This document shows positions 24,052 through 39,000 of a stretch of 64,000 nt of DNA, one piece after another. This stretch comes from Membranipora membranacea (lineage: Eukaryota > Bryozoa > Gymnolaemata > Cheilostomatida > Membraniporidae): assembly GCA_914767715.1 (NCBI GenBank), contig OU612070.1, forward strand, positions 21,380,025 to 21,444,024, read 5' to 3'. The notes below the pieces were generated by a model. That model was not told the DNA's origin, ran no database searches, and saw only the letters and a list, made by a program, of their open reading frames with translations. Position 1 is the first letter of the stretch. Each line of letters begins with the position of its first letter. The translations under genes and the position numbers were made by a program.

Positions 24052-27000
24052 CTGAAAAGAAGAATGGATAAGAAGAAATTAGAAATGTGAACCACTTGAA
24101 TTGTCCTCTCTTGCTATGTTACCCCAATTTAAAGAAAGCAATAAGACGTTTTAAGAACGTTCCCACAATGCAATTGGAATCACAAGGAAGATCAGGACAA
24201 CGACCTGATCTCACTGAGAAATTCACAAAGTTGCATTATGGGAAACAAATGATTGTGTCTAATTTATGATGAATTTATTGGTTTTGTTTTTTGTTGAAAT
24301 ACCCTCGGGTATTACATCAAACAATTGGTCAGTTTGCTCTTCAGTCAAAGCAATCAAAGGACAAGGATTTTGAAGGGGTGTTTCAGCGTCTGTTTCATGT
24401 TAGTACATGGATGTGGGTCTAAAACCGAGTTGTGTCTATTTGACTGATCAATCGTTTGGCCTTGTCTTAAGTTAAGGGATGAGGGATTTCTAAACTCTCA
24501 TACTTGTACTTTATAATACAATGGAAGATGGTGATCTAAAATGCACAATGGCAAGAAGATTGGTCCTTATCCAGGCATCGGTATTATTGCATATATGGTA
24601 GGGAAATCGAGGTTAATGGTAGCCGCAACTGATTCTTAATAGAACAACGGACGTCGCGAGGTTACTCAGCTAAGTGACTTTGTAACAGTTTGAGCTGGAG
24701 CCGACCAGCCGCTTTGCTTCCTCCTGATCCACCCTCGCTAATTCGTCAATCAATTTTTCATATAAAACAGATTAGCATCAAAAGTCGACCCTTAGAAAAA
24801 GGATAATTTATCTAAGATGATTGAATTGAGGAAACCATTAGCCAAATGTTAAAACCTTCCTAGTACCGTCCCAGGCTTCTGCGTATTTTATATGGTTACC
24901 TTGATGTTCCATCCGAGAGGTCCAAACTTCTTCCTTTCCTGCAGAATGGCATGGAAGAAGCACACTCCGAATATTACCTTACGCCATTTGATGCCCAAAA
25001 CTGTAAACAAAGACAAATTCAGAATAGAAATCAGATAGAGTCTTGCTTTGCTAGTGCTATTTTTGGAACTGGAGTAAGCTTCCTAAAGCCTTTGACCAAC
25101 ATATTAGCTTATGGTAGTGATTATAAGCTTATGATAAGCTTATAAAACCCAGATTTAATCGATTATAAAACCTCTATTTAATCGATAATCATTATACAAA
25201 GATAATCACTTGTCATATGATTTTTTGTGTGCAAGATAATATTGATTTTTGGATCAGATTTGACAAGAAGCCAGACCACCCTATCCGGATTAACCAGCTT
25301 GATTCCAGCTTGATCTCAGCTTGATCGTACCACGTTGTCACATCTGTGACACAGATTTGTAATGACTAAGCAATAACTATTTGATAGAACCTATCATCAT
25401 GCATCATATGTGGAAATCAGTTCCTTGTTGAAGGTTTTTTTCTCGTAAGAGCCATGTCACTATTGAATGAGCACTATAATTGTCAGGTGGGTCATAACAA
25501 TAGGGGAACCAGAAGAGAAAGTGGTGGACTAATTTCAATCAGTGCAATTCTCGGGGAAATTCTAAGATACTCTGATACGATTTGTCTAAAAATTCCTAGC
25601 TCTAATTGACTAAATGATTCAGTGTGCTATCTACTAATATTGTAACATTCATTTTAACTGAATAGCAGTCGGGTGGAGGGTGATCCAATATAGAGAATAA
25701 CATCTCTAAATAAAACTTCAAGGTTTATGCATATGCTAAACCAGTTTATAATCCTGCTAAACTCACTGTTCTCTTCAAAGAATCGAGCAGTCATCTCGGT
25801 GAAGGCCCTCCTTGTATTGGCTCTCAGACCCTTAGGCGGCTCGTTTGTGACCTTGACACTGTTCTGTAGGACGCTCACAGGGAAGTGCTTGGCAGGCATT
25901 GAGGATAAGAAGAGTCGGAAATCCTCGTGGATGTCTTTGGGATTCTCCTGCATATTCTTGACAATGTTTTCTAGCGGTATCATCCAGCTAGCGGCCAAGT
26001 GACAATTCTATAGCAATAACATAAATTTTGCCAGTTCAATGAATGACGTGAGAAGATACTTGCATATAAATTTCAGCTACATCATGGGTTCTGAGGTTTG
26101 AGGAAAGTGAATAATAAGGATGCGGTGCAATTGAATGTTTCCTCATGATTTCTAGCCTTTGTAGAAGAGAGGTTCTTGAAGTCTTGGAGCAGATCTACTT
26201 GCCTGAACGGCCAAGCAAAGTTCAACAAAAACTTTGATAGCAGATTCCCCTTCATTTGAACAAGGAGCACGATATAATCTTTGTTTCCCAACGAGTTTCC
26301 CATTTTATACATGCTCGAGGGTCTAACAAATTAGACTGCTAGTTACACACAATCTATGGTCTTAGACCACAAGCATGACTTTTGTTCGCGCTGTAAGAGA
26401 AGTTGGGTCAATGACAAACCTGTAAGAACACCCAGTCACCATCTTTAGCAGCGTGGTTTATCATCTTCTCAGCTACAGGGCCCTGGCCTTGACCCAATGA
26501 TATACTATGTACTTTTTCAGTCATACTTCTCTCTTTAGCAAATCTATGTAAAACAAGAGAACGAGTTCATAGCTATAATAGTGGGACATGTTGGTTGTCC
26601 TCTCTCATTTATATGTATGTATGATATCCCATGATGCATCACATCTTGCTCCAAGCACTTACACATCAGACCTGAATTCTAGCCTTACACATTTGCTGCC
26701 TGGAGTTATTTAACGTAGCAGTAAGGGACAAAGGTATCGTCGATCAGTGTCAGGGAACCAATGGAAGAATACTGAGTACGGTAATAATCTGTGTTTAGTT
26801 CAGCCGTTTTAAACAACGCAGGAAAGATTGCGTCGTGGATCTGAAAGCTAAGACATTATTAGTACAGCTTTGATAAGGTCCTTCTCTGATACGCGTTGGC
26901 ATTGATACTCAAGGCTTCCGGTACACATCTTTGAACTGTTTGGAAGACCTATGAAGTTTTAACTTGTATATCATCTTCGTGTGATGACTTGTGAGTTGGA

Positions 27001-30000
27001 AAAAAACTAGGCTAGTATACTGCTGGTGCCCTTTTAATTTGCCTATTCTGCGGTGTCAAATGAAGCCAAGAATAAAACCATAAATGTCCTCAGCTACAAA
27101 CAAGCTGGCAGGTGAATCATGAGTTCATTCTGTAGTACTACACTTGGCACAAGGTGACAAGTACCAGCATATGCCTGTGATGTTCTATGCAGTTACAATG
27201 TTTAAATGCAAATCAATTTTCCTCACGCAACTAGAATATGCATGCAAAAATGAATCAGCTGAGTTTAGCAACTTTTAAGATGCGGCCCTGCCCAGTACCT
27301 GCAGTTGGGATTATAAACCTTACACGACTGTGTAATAAAGCTGGTTGTTTGCAACTGGTACAACTTTGTCTAGAGAAAACTTTAAGATGTGCAAACAAAG
27401 GAAACCTAGGGCTCTTTGTTACTACTCCCCTTTGTCTTAAACAGGTTAATCTATGCATTGCCTAACCTATCGTACCTGGCACATCTCTTACTGTCACCTG
27501 CACGCACAGATTGGACAATGGTAATCCATATGCACTTTTTGTCTAGTCTAGACACTGAAAATTGACCACTGGGTAATATCTCGTAACATTTATTGTCAAG
27601 AGTTACCTTTCTACTGCACCACGGAGACGCACTGATAACGTGATATACTATTGCATGTAAATCTCTGACCGATAGAGAGTTAACTAATTCACTTAGCATG
27701 AGTACCATCACAAGGAACTTGGAGTAGTTCAAATTTACTTATTAGGGGCGGATAGATTTTAGGTACTCATACTAAATTGACTCTAGCGATCAGAGATACA
27801 CATGCTAATATTGTAGTCTCGATGTCAGTGTGCTGCAGAGATAGTCTATTTATCAAGTCAATCTTGCAGGACGAATGACATACGTGACTATGTGACCTAC
27901 CTCAGGAAGTTACCCATAGGGTCTGTACCGGTGCTCAGTACAAACACCAGTGGTGTGACAGTGGTCATGTTCTCATATAACATAGCCAGTCCGACTTCAG
28001 GAGATTCCACAAATTTCTGGCCTAGATTCACACTCACAAAGTTACTCACACCAAACACCACCTGCAATATATCACAAATACGCATATTATACGGAACCAA
28101 TATTAGATGGTGTCATGATGGTTGAGTTGTCTGCTCCTGATTATTATAACTACACATTTTTTTCACGTCAGTAAGTTATGAACAAAAGAAAATAACAACT
28201 TGTTGATATCATGTTGATGATGACATCCCATATATCAAAAGCTGTAACAGGGTGTATCATGAGTGGACTGCTGCACACAATGTGGTGAATGCTGGGCTGA
28301 GCATGGTATTTTCGAAGCAGTTAACGACCTTCGAAAGGATCCTGAGTCATCTCCTGTCAATTGTCACCTTTGTGAATTTTCCTTGGTAAAGAGCATAATA
28401 TGAGGCAATTTTCTCTGAAATTACCAAATATTTCAAAACTTCAAGTTGTCACGAGTCATTCTGTACAGAGTTGTTTACATGTGACAACCTGTGCCACTTT
28501 TCCTTAACCAGACATACAACATTATTATGACATCGATAAGGTAAAAAAAGATATAAATTCTGTCTGAGCACAAATTTTGGCTGATGCATATTGGCAAACA
28601 TTTTGAAATGACAATAAGAAGGTGGCAATGTAGGAGGGGAGCCAGGTAGTACCAGAACAAAACACTTATTTCAAAAAGTTTTTTTGCAATTGTTTAAAAG
28701 TTAAATGTCTGAAAGGATCCTGTTTCATCTTAGACAAGGTGCCCTTGAAGATTCCAGATTTAGAGTAACTTGCATTTCATTGTAGTGAGTGGTATGCAAA
28801 TTAGAAGGGAAATAGAAAACTTATATCCTATCGGTGTTGGAGGGCGATGACACCTTCAGATCAATTTTGCATATTTAAATAGCGAAGGTGGTAGCAGTGT
28901 CGTACTCGACATGTTATTGTGAACGAGATAATCTTTCTAAAAGAAGCCTTCCCCCACAAAATTTGGTGACAGAAATAGGCCCGTAACCCATTGTGTGGCC
29001 CACCGATTGTTCAGTCTTTGGATCAGCTCCAACACTTATCATATATACATTTTTATTGCATCAACCATCATCCGAAGACGGTCTCCCTAGTGTATTTAGA
29101 TATTTGACCACCTATATCAGTATTTAATTAGTTGTGACAAATTACTGACAAATTCCATCATTTTAGATTCTTTTGCTTTGGCTCGCGACCAGCTCTTCCT
29201 TGACTGGAGCTTGAGGTATTCACCTAATCGAGTCTCATACACAACATTGATTTAGGAGTTTTGGCAAGATGATCTTGTTAGCTTGGCTGACATATGAAGT
29301 TAATGTTTTTTTCTGAGCCAACAAAAATATCTAGGGATGCTTCTTAGTAGGATTGAAATTGACAATATTTGTGCATTATTGGTTGGAAACAGTTTCCACA
29401 TGGCGCTGTACAAGGAGTAATACCTTGTAGTTTCTATGCTTTGATTTCTAATTGATAACCTTAATCTCTGTAAAGGGCAGAATCTGAGCCAGAGAGTGAA
29501 ACCTTGATGACTTGAACAAATCAGCAATTTGTCAAACCTGACTCATTACTAATTTTATGTGGCAAGAGGTGTTGCCAAGATCGTTTGAGCATGTAAAATT
29601 ATTAAACTTCAGCCAAGTCATTGCAAGAGGCAAACATTGAAATGATGCAACAAGTACCAAGCCTCACTGTAATATTAACATACTTTCTCATCTTTGAAGG
29701 CCTTGATGAAGACGAGTTTCTGGAAGGTAGTGAGCCTCTCGTTCCAGTGACCTTTAGTCTGTCCCTCTCTCTCCTCCTCACCAGGTTTGGGGGCTGGGGG
29801 TAGAGGCTTGTACTTATCCCACTCTGCTAGGTTTGCATTAACAGTCAAATCGCCTGCAAGATAATAATTATAGGTATTATGGGTTAGCAAAAAAAATTCA
29901 TTTGAATAGAGGTATTATAGCTGACAATAAATTGCATTTAGACCCAAATTCAATATTTATTGATGTCTGACCAACTCTGCTAGGTTGGCATTAACAGTCA

Positions 30001-33000
30001 AATCACCTGCAAGTTGATAGCGTTATAAGTATTATGGGATTCATATTGAATCTAGGTTATCAATACTACATTGACAGGTAGCAAAACCATTCAATTGGCT
30101 GGTGCTATTGAAGCTGAATTGGATTGAAAATTTAATTATGTCACGAGAATCAATTTAGGGTCTGTTTTGTCCAAGAACTGAAACTATTGACTCCCCTCTC
30201 CGACGCCTACATACTTAAAACCCCCTGGATCTTCATTTTTTGTCTTATCCATCCATAACTTTTGAATTTAGGATGACTGACCCAAAACTATCTCATAGGA
30301 ATCAAATGCACCATTGGGAATGACACTATGTTACTTTCACAAACTGTCAAAATCTCAAATCCGTTAACAGATCGGTTCTTACCCAGGGTGATATTAACAG
30401 GTGTTACTAGAAGGTCATCGATAAGTCCCTTAAACGAGGGAAGGATACTGGATATATCGCAGGCATTGTCCCATATACTCTTTCTCAGCCACGGTACATC
30501 ACTTGGCATCGGCTTTCGATCCTGTTAGAATCAAATAACATTAGATTACCACATACCGGTACATATCGGTACATACTCGTGAATCATCGTACCAGTAAAC
30601 AAAGAAATATAATACAGGGTGGTCTCGTTTAAACGTGCTCAAACAATTTCAAATCGCACCAGAAGCAACCAACAAACAAGATTTATCCATTTCATAATGG
30701 TGTTATGTAGAGATACTGCTAGAATATAAAGGTTACGCAACGCTGTACAAACATCCTTATTTTTACACATGAACAAATCACACAATGTATGTTTTGGCTA
30801 TGCTTTTACATATGGATTTATTTTGAACTTTTGTAGTAAGAGAACTCACAGTATCCATTCCAGCAGATCCTCTCAGGAAGTAATTCCACTCTTCTGGATC
30901 AATATCCCCTGCTGTTCTCATAATCTCAGAACAAAGCATGAATGAGAATACCAACTTATCCTTCTCAAACAAACCTGAAAAAACAAATTAATCAGATCAA
31001 TCCATTATTCTATTTCATTCACCTTACACATAATTTTTACGCTTTACACAAAATTTACAATAGACGCATATAGTTACTCAACCATATGTTATCAACATCG
31101 TCAATGATATACTATTCAATTTCCTTTCTGTTTCTTTTTTGTTTCTTTTTTTTCTGGCACTGAGTGCAAAACATTTCCAATGAGATGACTTTGGTTGCCA
31201 ATAAAAGTATATGAATAACAGTAGACATTTTTTATCATCAAGTTGTCTTAAAAGAAAATCTTAATCGTAACCATCACAATGAATCATCACAAAAACTTCA
31301 TAACCAAATAAACTTGCTGTCCTCAATCAAAATATCAATAGTGCAACATTGAGCCATAATGGATCCCTTACCTCTGGCTACATTCTCATAGATGGTCTGT
31401 GTGGTACAGCTGAGTAAGATATCCAGTCTCTGATCTAAGTCCTCTCCCTTCTCGCTAACTTCTATCGTGTTGTTAAATAGCTGCTTGAAATATTTAAGTG
31501 AGAACTGATACATAGGATCGACAACTCCCATGTCAGCTACGACGAAGTACATCACAGAGCCTCTGGTGGCCACCTTCCTGTACTTTTCTCTGGCTATGGT
31601 GATATTCTCTTCTGTCTTCTCGGCTTCAGCCAATCTCTTGTTGATAGCAGCAGAAGTGACCTGATAAAATATGAGAATCAAGCTCGAGTTTAATTACAAA
31701 TCAAGATTAGGTTATGCAGCGAATATAACGAGAGGTTTCCACATAGAGTTATTATATAATAATACTATGGGTTTCCATCTCTGCCATGCAGCAATTTGTT
31801 ATGTTAGCAGTAGTCAACAAGGTGTGAAATCTGAAATGTTATAATTCATCGATGAACATTTTCATACCTTGGAATCATTGAGTGTGTTGATGAGATCCTC
31901 ATTGTCTAGGATATTGCCCTCCGACTCGAACAATAGTTTGAGAATTTTATCCTCGATGGTGTTGAGCTGATTTTTGTCAGCGTTGATTCTGACGATCAGC
32001 TGATTACGCTGCTCCTCTAAGTCTGGTCTCTCCAGACTGACAACGTCAGACAGAATCTGATCCTCCAAACCTGTGGGTGGATAAAAATTCAATATTGGAA
32101 ATTAAATAGTAAAAACACACTATCACAAAATATGGAACATGGGTTGAACAAGCCTGACTTGGGATCATGGTAACAAAATAAACATATTGAGGTTTTCATA
32201 AATGTTGGTCATTGTCAAAAGAAAATTATTTTTTTCTGACCTCATGACAAAGAATACATAGGTTACAGATAAGATATTACATAAACTAGTGACTAATGAT
32301 GCAATGTTTATCAATGCCACACATTATACATTATAATATAACAGACTACAATACAATATAATATAGTACCATATAATATAATATCACATAATAAATTTGA
32401 ATGTGTAACGGACCTCCTTTAGTGACGGTGAAGTTGATGATTGTGACTTTGATGCACACCTCAGGTAGGTAGTGAGGGTTGGACATCTTAGTAGTCATAT
32501 AGAATCTAAAGTTGCGATCGTAATCTATGTCTGAGTCTCCCAGTCTGATCAGTAATCGTCCTCCCTGTGTGAGACAAAATGAGAATTGTAAGAATTGTGC
32601 AGGTATAGCAAGCCTTTATGATTAAGTTGAAGGCATGATGCTATTGACATGAGTTTAGCTTGAAGGAAGCTTTAAGCTAATAAAAATATCAATATAGTAA
32701 AACATGACAGAAAAGTCTGTTTGATAATCATCATTTAAATGTCGTACAAGAAGGAATCAACTTTGATAAAGGTCCATTGATAAATTGATTTGTCAAAATT
32801 GTGTTGTAGTAGGCGAACGAGCACGATCAGTATAATACAAAACTCACACTCTGCGTTCGACAGAACAATAAATATGGAGACAACTCCAATTTGAGTTCGA
32901 TTTTTAGAATTTTTACCTGTACAAATGTCTGTTTGAGCAGGACAGGCTCCAGGGAAGGGTCGAGGAACTCTCCAAGCTCCTCCAGTAAGACAGGCATTCC

Positions 33001-36000
33001 GATTCTAATACAATTCTCGAGGGTTCTGAGGAAGTTACCATCGGTAAGTTTGATCACCTTCAGGCCATTACGCTGCTCCTTATTTCTAATCCATCTGTGA
33101 CACAAGTAAAATAAAGTCTATTACCATTTAGGTGGTTTAAGACTTGTGTAAGTAAGACTCTCATTGAAGAATAGGGTATGTCTGAAACACTTTCACATTG
33201 TGCCTCTCACATTGAAATCCTGGGATAATCTGGTCAATATCATAGAGGTATATATATTATGTTATCATTGATCTGAGAAAACTAGGAATTCTAGAAAGGT
33301 GCATTGTGGGTAACTAATAAACAGGCCACGATCAGGAAGGATACATAATAATGCATAAGAACACAGCAAGTAGCAACATAAATAAGTCTGATGATTGGAT
33401 ATTTAGCCACACAATTGATGCCCAATTTCCAGGAGTCCGTGCAATAGACCTAAGGTCAACTTAGAACAGAAAGTCTAATGTGAACTTTGATTACCTGTTG
33501 GCCTGATCTTGAGGATCTATCATAAGCGGCCATCTTCTACCTCTGGTTACTAGAATGGCGTTCTCTGTGGAGAGGCTGTCTCTGGGTAGTCCCTCTGTAT
33601 TCCACTGCCGGATCTCAAACGGATCTGCCAACACCTGCAATAGAAAATTTTTAAAACCAATATAATGTGGGAGAAAGGCCATCCCATGAGCCTCAGGGAG
33701 ACTGTGATTCATATCAAATTTAAATTAAAAAAAATTACAAGTAGACAATGATAATTAGGTCTTGACTCTCAAAATGGGTCTTGCTACTTGATGCTGTTTC
33801 CAACTCATTGACACTACTACCTGCAAATATTCTGTAATTAGTTATACTCAAATGCACAGTAAGTTAACATACCTTCACCAAAGAGAATTCCCCTGAGCAG
33901 GGTATCTCTAGCTCATTACACCTGTTAGTCCACTCATCAATGAGTAGAGTTCTGTATGTACTGGTAAATGCTCCGTAGTACGCCACACAAGCAGCAGCAG
34001 TAAATACATCACCGACTACGTTACCTAGAGCTTTGTTGAAGTCCTAATGGAGAGAGATAACAAAACTTAAGAGAAATTAATTTCCCCAATCCATACACAA
34101 CCGATGTTTACATCACCCATTGATTGCCAGCAAATTGAATGCTATTGTGATATATCAACATATTAAACTCCAGTCCCTCAAACCGACCATATTTTTTTCA
34201 CATTTATGGGCAATAAAAATGCTTGCGAAGCTGAGATTATATAAGGCAGGCAGTGTTGTTTCTATACATCGCATAACATGGGAGCGTAGACATGGTTGGA
34301 CAACTCCAAAATGTTCTTGAAACCTTTACAAAGTAATATATGGTTTCATATGAATGAACGAATCATTGTTCATCGCATTAACCAGTCTTGATTTTTGAGG
34401 CGGAAAAAAAGGAGTGGTCATCAATGTTTCAAACCTAGATCAATACTCAAGATCCAAGGCTACTGCTGAGGCTACTAACCTTGACATTCTGGTCCCATCT
34501 AATTTGTTCATCACCGAGAGCTGAGGTGAGTTTACTGGCTCTCTTGAGTCGGGCTGCAGTCTGAGCGATAGACTTCTCCAGTCTGGACTTCTCACTCACA
34601 CTGTCATCGTAAGTCTTCTGTAATGTAGCGATCTGGTTCTCGACATCTGCTAACTTAGCTTGTTTCTGTTTGAGAGATTCCATCACTGTGGCCAGCTCAT
34701 TCTGAGCAGCAGCAAGCCTAGTTAGAAAAAATTCCATTGATAATTATTACCATGGTGGTAGATTGAAGTCTTAACTCTGGATAAATATTTGAAATTCACT
34801 TTTACTGTTCAGCTATGAATTAAAAGAGAAGAACCCAGAAAATTGATGAGGATTATAAACAAGATACCACCATGAAAATGAGTTGAAGATAATAATAACT
34901 GGAATAGACAATAATTATGAATTGTGGAATGCGTATGGCCTGAACTTACTTTTGTTTCTTTGGCTGCACAGTTCTGAATACTCTAGCGTAGAGCTCTATA
35001 GCTTTCACCCACATACAGAGGGACTTGGCAGCTTTGGACACCTTCTCTACAATCTCTGGTGTGAACTTCGGGTTTTCAATATACTTCTTTAGCTTCTTGA
35101 TTATACTACAACATTTAAATATGAATGTGAATGTGAATCTCTACTGTTGATAAGAGTAATATATGATAGTGTATTATATGTTTATATGATAGATTAAATG
35201 ATAGAAAGTTTATCCAATGTGGAAGGAATATAGCACCAAAGTACAATGAAAATTGCTCATCATAAAGTATCAAAGTTATATATGGATTCATGTTTCCATA
35301 ATATGGATGCAATGAACTCCCTCAGGAAGCGGGAGAGGGAGTTCATTGATGGATGGTGGGTTAAATTACTTTCCATACCATTCAATATCACACATGTTAA
35401 CAACATATTGAGCCCATATCTTTCCCGCCATAATTTCAAAAAATCTAAGAGCTCACCTATCTGGGATATTGTCCTTGTCATACTCATAGAGTTTTCTGAG
35501 GAACTGTCCGTCACCGAGGAACTGTTTAGCTGAGGCCCAATCTGGCTTCTTGCCATTGAGAATACAAACAGCTTCCATGACAGTCTCTACCAGCTCTGGT
35601 GGTTTGGTGAACACTCTCACCTCTGAGATGTCATTCTTATCCAAAGCATCGAGAGCCTGAACAATTAACACGAGCGATATTATGATTTGTTGTCATTTGT
35701 ACCAAACTTCGGATGGAAACAAATTTCACTGGTAGTACCTCAACCTAGATCAAGTATGATCCGATTTGCCTTCATTTAAAGTTCGAGCCGTCAGCAACTC
35801 ACCAGTAGAATGTGAACAACCACAATGCGGGGAAATTGTATCAAACATGATCTAAGCTCAACCAATGCCTTCAAGAATTTAAATTATTGAGTTTAAGTGA
35901 GAGATCAACAAGGTGAAGTTAGTTCTGATCAAATAGACAGCCTGATCTCACCTTAACAGCAGCATCCAGTGCAGGCAAAGCTTCATCTAAATCAGCCTGA

Positions 36001-39000
36001 GCATCATCAGCAATAGCCTGAGTCTCCTCAGCCTTAGCCTTAGCCACAGCCTCATCCTCCATAACAACGCTCCGTACTGTATCAGCTTTTTCTTGGTCCA
36101 CAACTAAACGCTCCATCAATGCTGTGGTGTCAGCCTATCAAAGCAGATAAGTTCAGAATATGTAAGATTGACAGACTATGAGTGAAAATCGTAAGTATTA
36201 CCATTACAATAGCATATGAAATCGACACCTATCCTGTTATCCTCACCTATCTCCGCTCTTTCCTGTCCAGGCGGAGATAGGTAATAGCAATCAAATGTTG
36301 AATGTAGCGATCTAAAACAGTTTGAGCTGCCATACACCAGAACAAGCATCATGAGATGTAAGATGTGGTTGCCCGAGTAGCATATATCTATCAGCTATCA
36401 TACAATACATAAATAGTTACCTGTTTGACTTTGAGTTCAGGTTCAAGGGCAACAAGTTCTTTCTGCATAGTATCAACCAGGTCATTAGTCTCCAGAATCT
36501 TTGTCAGACCGTTGGCCACTCTGTCTCTTGCATTCACAAGTTGCCTATAAGAAAATAAAAACAGTTATTAGGTGTATTAAATGTGAACCATATAACGGAC
36601 AATTATGACCGAGGAAAGATTTATGAAAAAAATAGGCAACATGACAATCATGGTTTTTGGTGTACTTTAGGCAGCCTAGGAACATGGTTAGCAAAATCAC
36701 GAGTATACCATAAATGGATTCAACCAAGACATCCATTTCTCATCAGCCAAGTACGACACGCCAGAAACTACCATTTTAGTTAGTTCACACAATAATACAC
36801 AGAAAACAAGAATATTGATTGCAGTTGTGATATTTTGCTTACTTTTTCTTGTCAGCGAGCATGCCAATGTAAAGAGTAATCAGCTCCAAGTAACTAGTAG
36901 GTGTAGTGTAATATCTTCTCTTCAACTCATCATAGAATCTCTCGGCCATCACTGTAACACTAGTGTGTATCGATACACACATCTCACTAACCTTGTCCTA
37001 CAAGTACATCAAATCGGAATAGTGAATACAACATGTTTTGGGAGTTGTCCCCCTTTTCCCATTTATCAATATATTTTCTTAAAGTGCATCAGTGTTATGT
37101 CTTGTACCACACTCAACCAACGATCAACATGACTGAGACAATGTTTATGTATGTTATCTTATTCAGCACTTCATCACATTGCAGAAAGAACTGAAACGTA
37201 ATCTAAAAACATTCGCACAACCCTATAATTCCCAAACAAAAAGTATTATCTAAAAACTGAAACATACCTATACTAAAATCATTTAGAAAAAATGATTGCA
37301 GAAATTATGAGCTAATATGTTGCCTGCTCCTGTAAAACACGCTTGATTTTATGTGCAAGATGTGTGTGTTGTTTGGTTAGATAGGGAGTTGATCTAACTA
37401 CTAGTTAGTTAAATAAATGCAGTGTAATGATTTCGACAAGTAAAATGAAGACATATAAGGATGATGGTAGAAAAACATCGAGTGATGTGGTAGGCTCTCA
37501 ACTCGGATTGTGGGAGGAGCCTGGAAATCCAAGTTAGGTCGGTGAATCATGCGTCTAGAAAGCTTACCTTCAATTCAGGGTCCTTTCATTGACAAAGTAT
37601 TCAGTTAGTTTTATGATAACCAACAAAACAATTTTTGCAACAAAGCAGTATCCATCGACTTCGTTAGCATGTAAACAAGTGTGATAACTATAGCATTGAC
37701 AAGGCCATGCTTAAAGTTATTAATGATCGGTTAAATTTAATTAGTTCTTCTTATGGGTGTCAATCTTCGATAACCACACACTTCATAGCACAGAAGAGCA
37801 AAGCAGATATCAATTGCCAGCGGAAAGCCTTTAACAGTATGATCTGTTACCGGAGAACTCATAATTAATATAACTTTTCGTAGAAACGACTAGACTATAA
37901 TATTGTACAAAAGTCACCACATATTCAGAGAGATCATTGCCATTACTAACCTTCATGGAGTCATCTCCAAGGTCAACCTCAGCGAATGAGGAAGTAGCCA
38001 CGCCCATCAAAGCTTCACGAGGCCACTCAACAAACCAATCAATAGTACAGCAGTTGACAAGTGAAGGGAACATACGACACCTGGCTCTGAATGCATTACC
38101 AACAGGGCTCATACACAGTACTATGTGCAGATTACTCCTGTAAAATAAGATAACTCAGATAAGATAAGATTATAATATATCTATACCTAATCCGATCACA
38201 TCATTGTTGAAAATCTACAGGAGATAAGCTGAAGCACTATTCCGTCATTTGAACTGATTTGCAAAAATGAGTCCAACAATGGTTCTCAGTATACAAACCT
38301 GACTCTGTTGATCGCAAACTCATAGATCGCATCTCTGTTACCCTCCGGTATTCCTGCTTCCTTAGCTGCAGGTCTACAGGCTATAATCAGCTGTTCAAGT
38401 TGATCGGGCTCTAATAGATTTGGTACTTCTCCTGAATTGAGGATGTTGTTGATGTCCTCCAAGAACTCTGAAAATTGAGGAAACGTGATGATGACCTCTC
38501 TGCCTCTAGCAACCCCTAACTATTAAGTGAGGCTGATGTTATGACAAATGCATTCTGTAACAGGCTAGAGATACAACATTATCAGGAATGATTGGGTAAT
38601 GATGCTTAAGTGAAGTGGTAATCAAGAAGGGAGATAGAATGGAACATTTTTGTAGTTGACATCTAGAAATTTGAATTGGCATCACATTCAAAAACTGGTC
38701 TAGAATTCGTCTTATTGTATACATTTGAAACATTTACACAAAACATAATATATACATTATGGTGTTTAATCTGAAATGTAACATGGGGGAATCCCTTCAC
38801 CTTCTACAACGATTTGAGTATCAGTGAAGAGGAAGACAGTATCAAGGTTCTGTACTCCGGCCATATCATACAACTTTCTCAGATCTTCATGGAAGGCTGC
38901 ATAGTCATAACCTCTACTCAGCTCTATCTGGAAGCATGTGTATGCGCACATGTGTGACGCCAACCTATAGGAAACAAATCAGGGGTTACACACTCATATC

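Noticed and set aside
27451-27732. 93-codon minus frame with hydrophobic start resembling a signal peptide
   Set aside because: Lies in DNAH6 intron 63, lacks splice logic or homology, and is flanked by AT-rich sequence.
36240-36294. Inverted repeat ACCTATCTCCGC...GCGGAGATAGGT
   Set aside because: A 12-bp stem with short loop in intron 49; no duplication or second copy, so not reported as an element.
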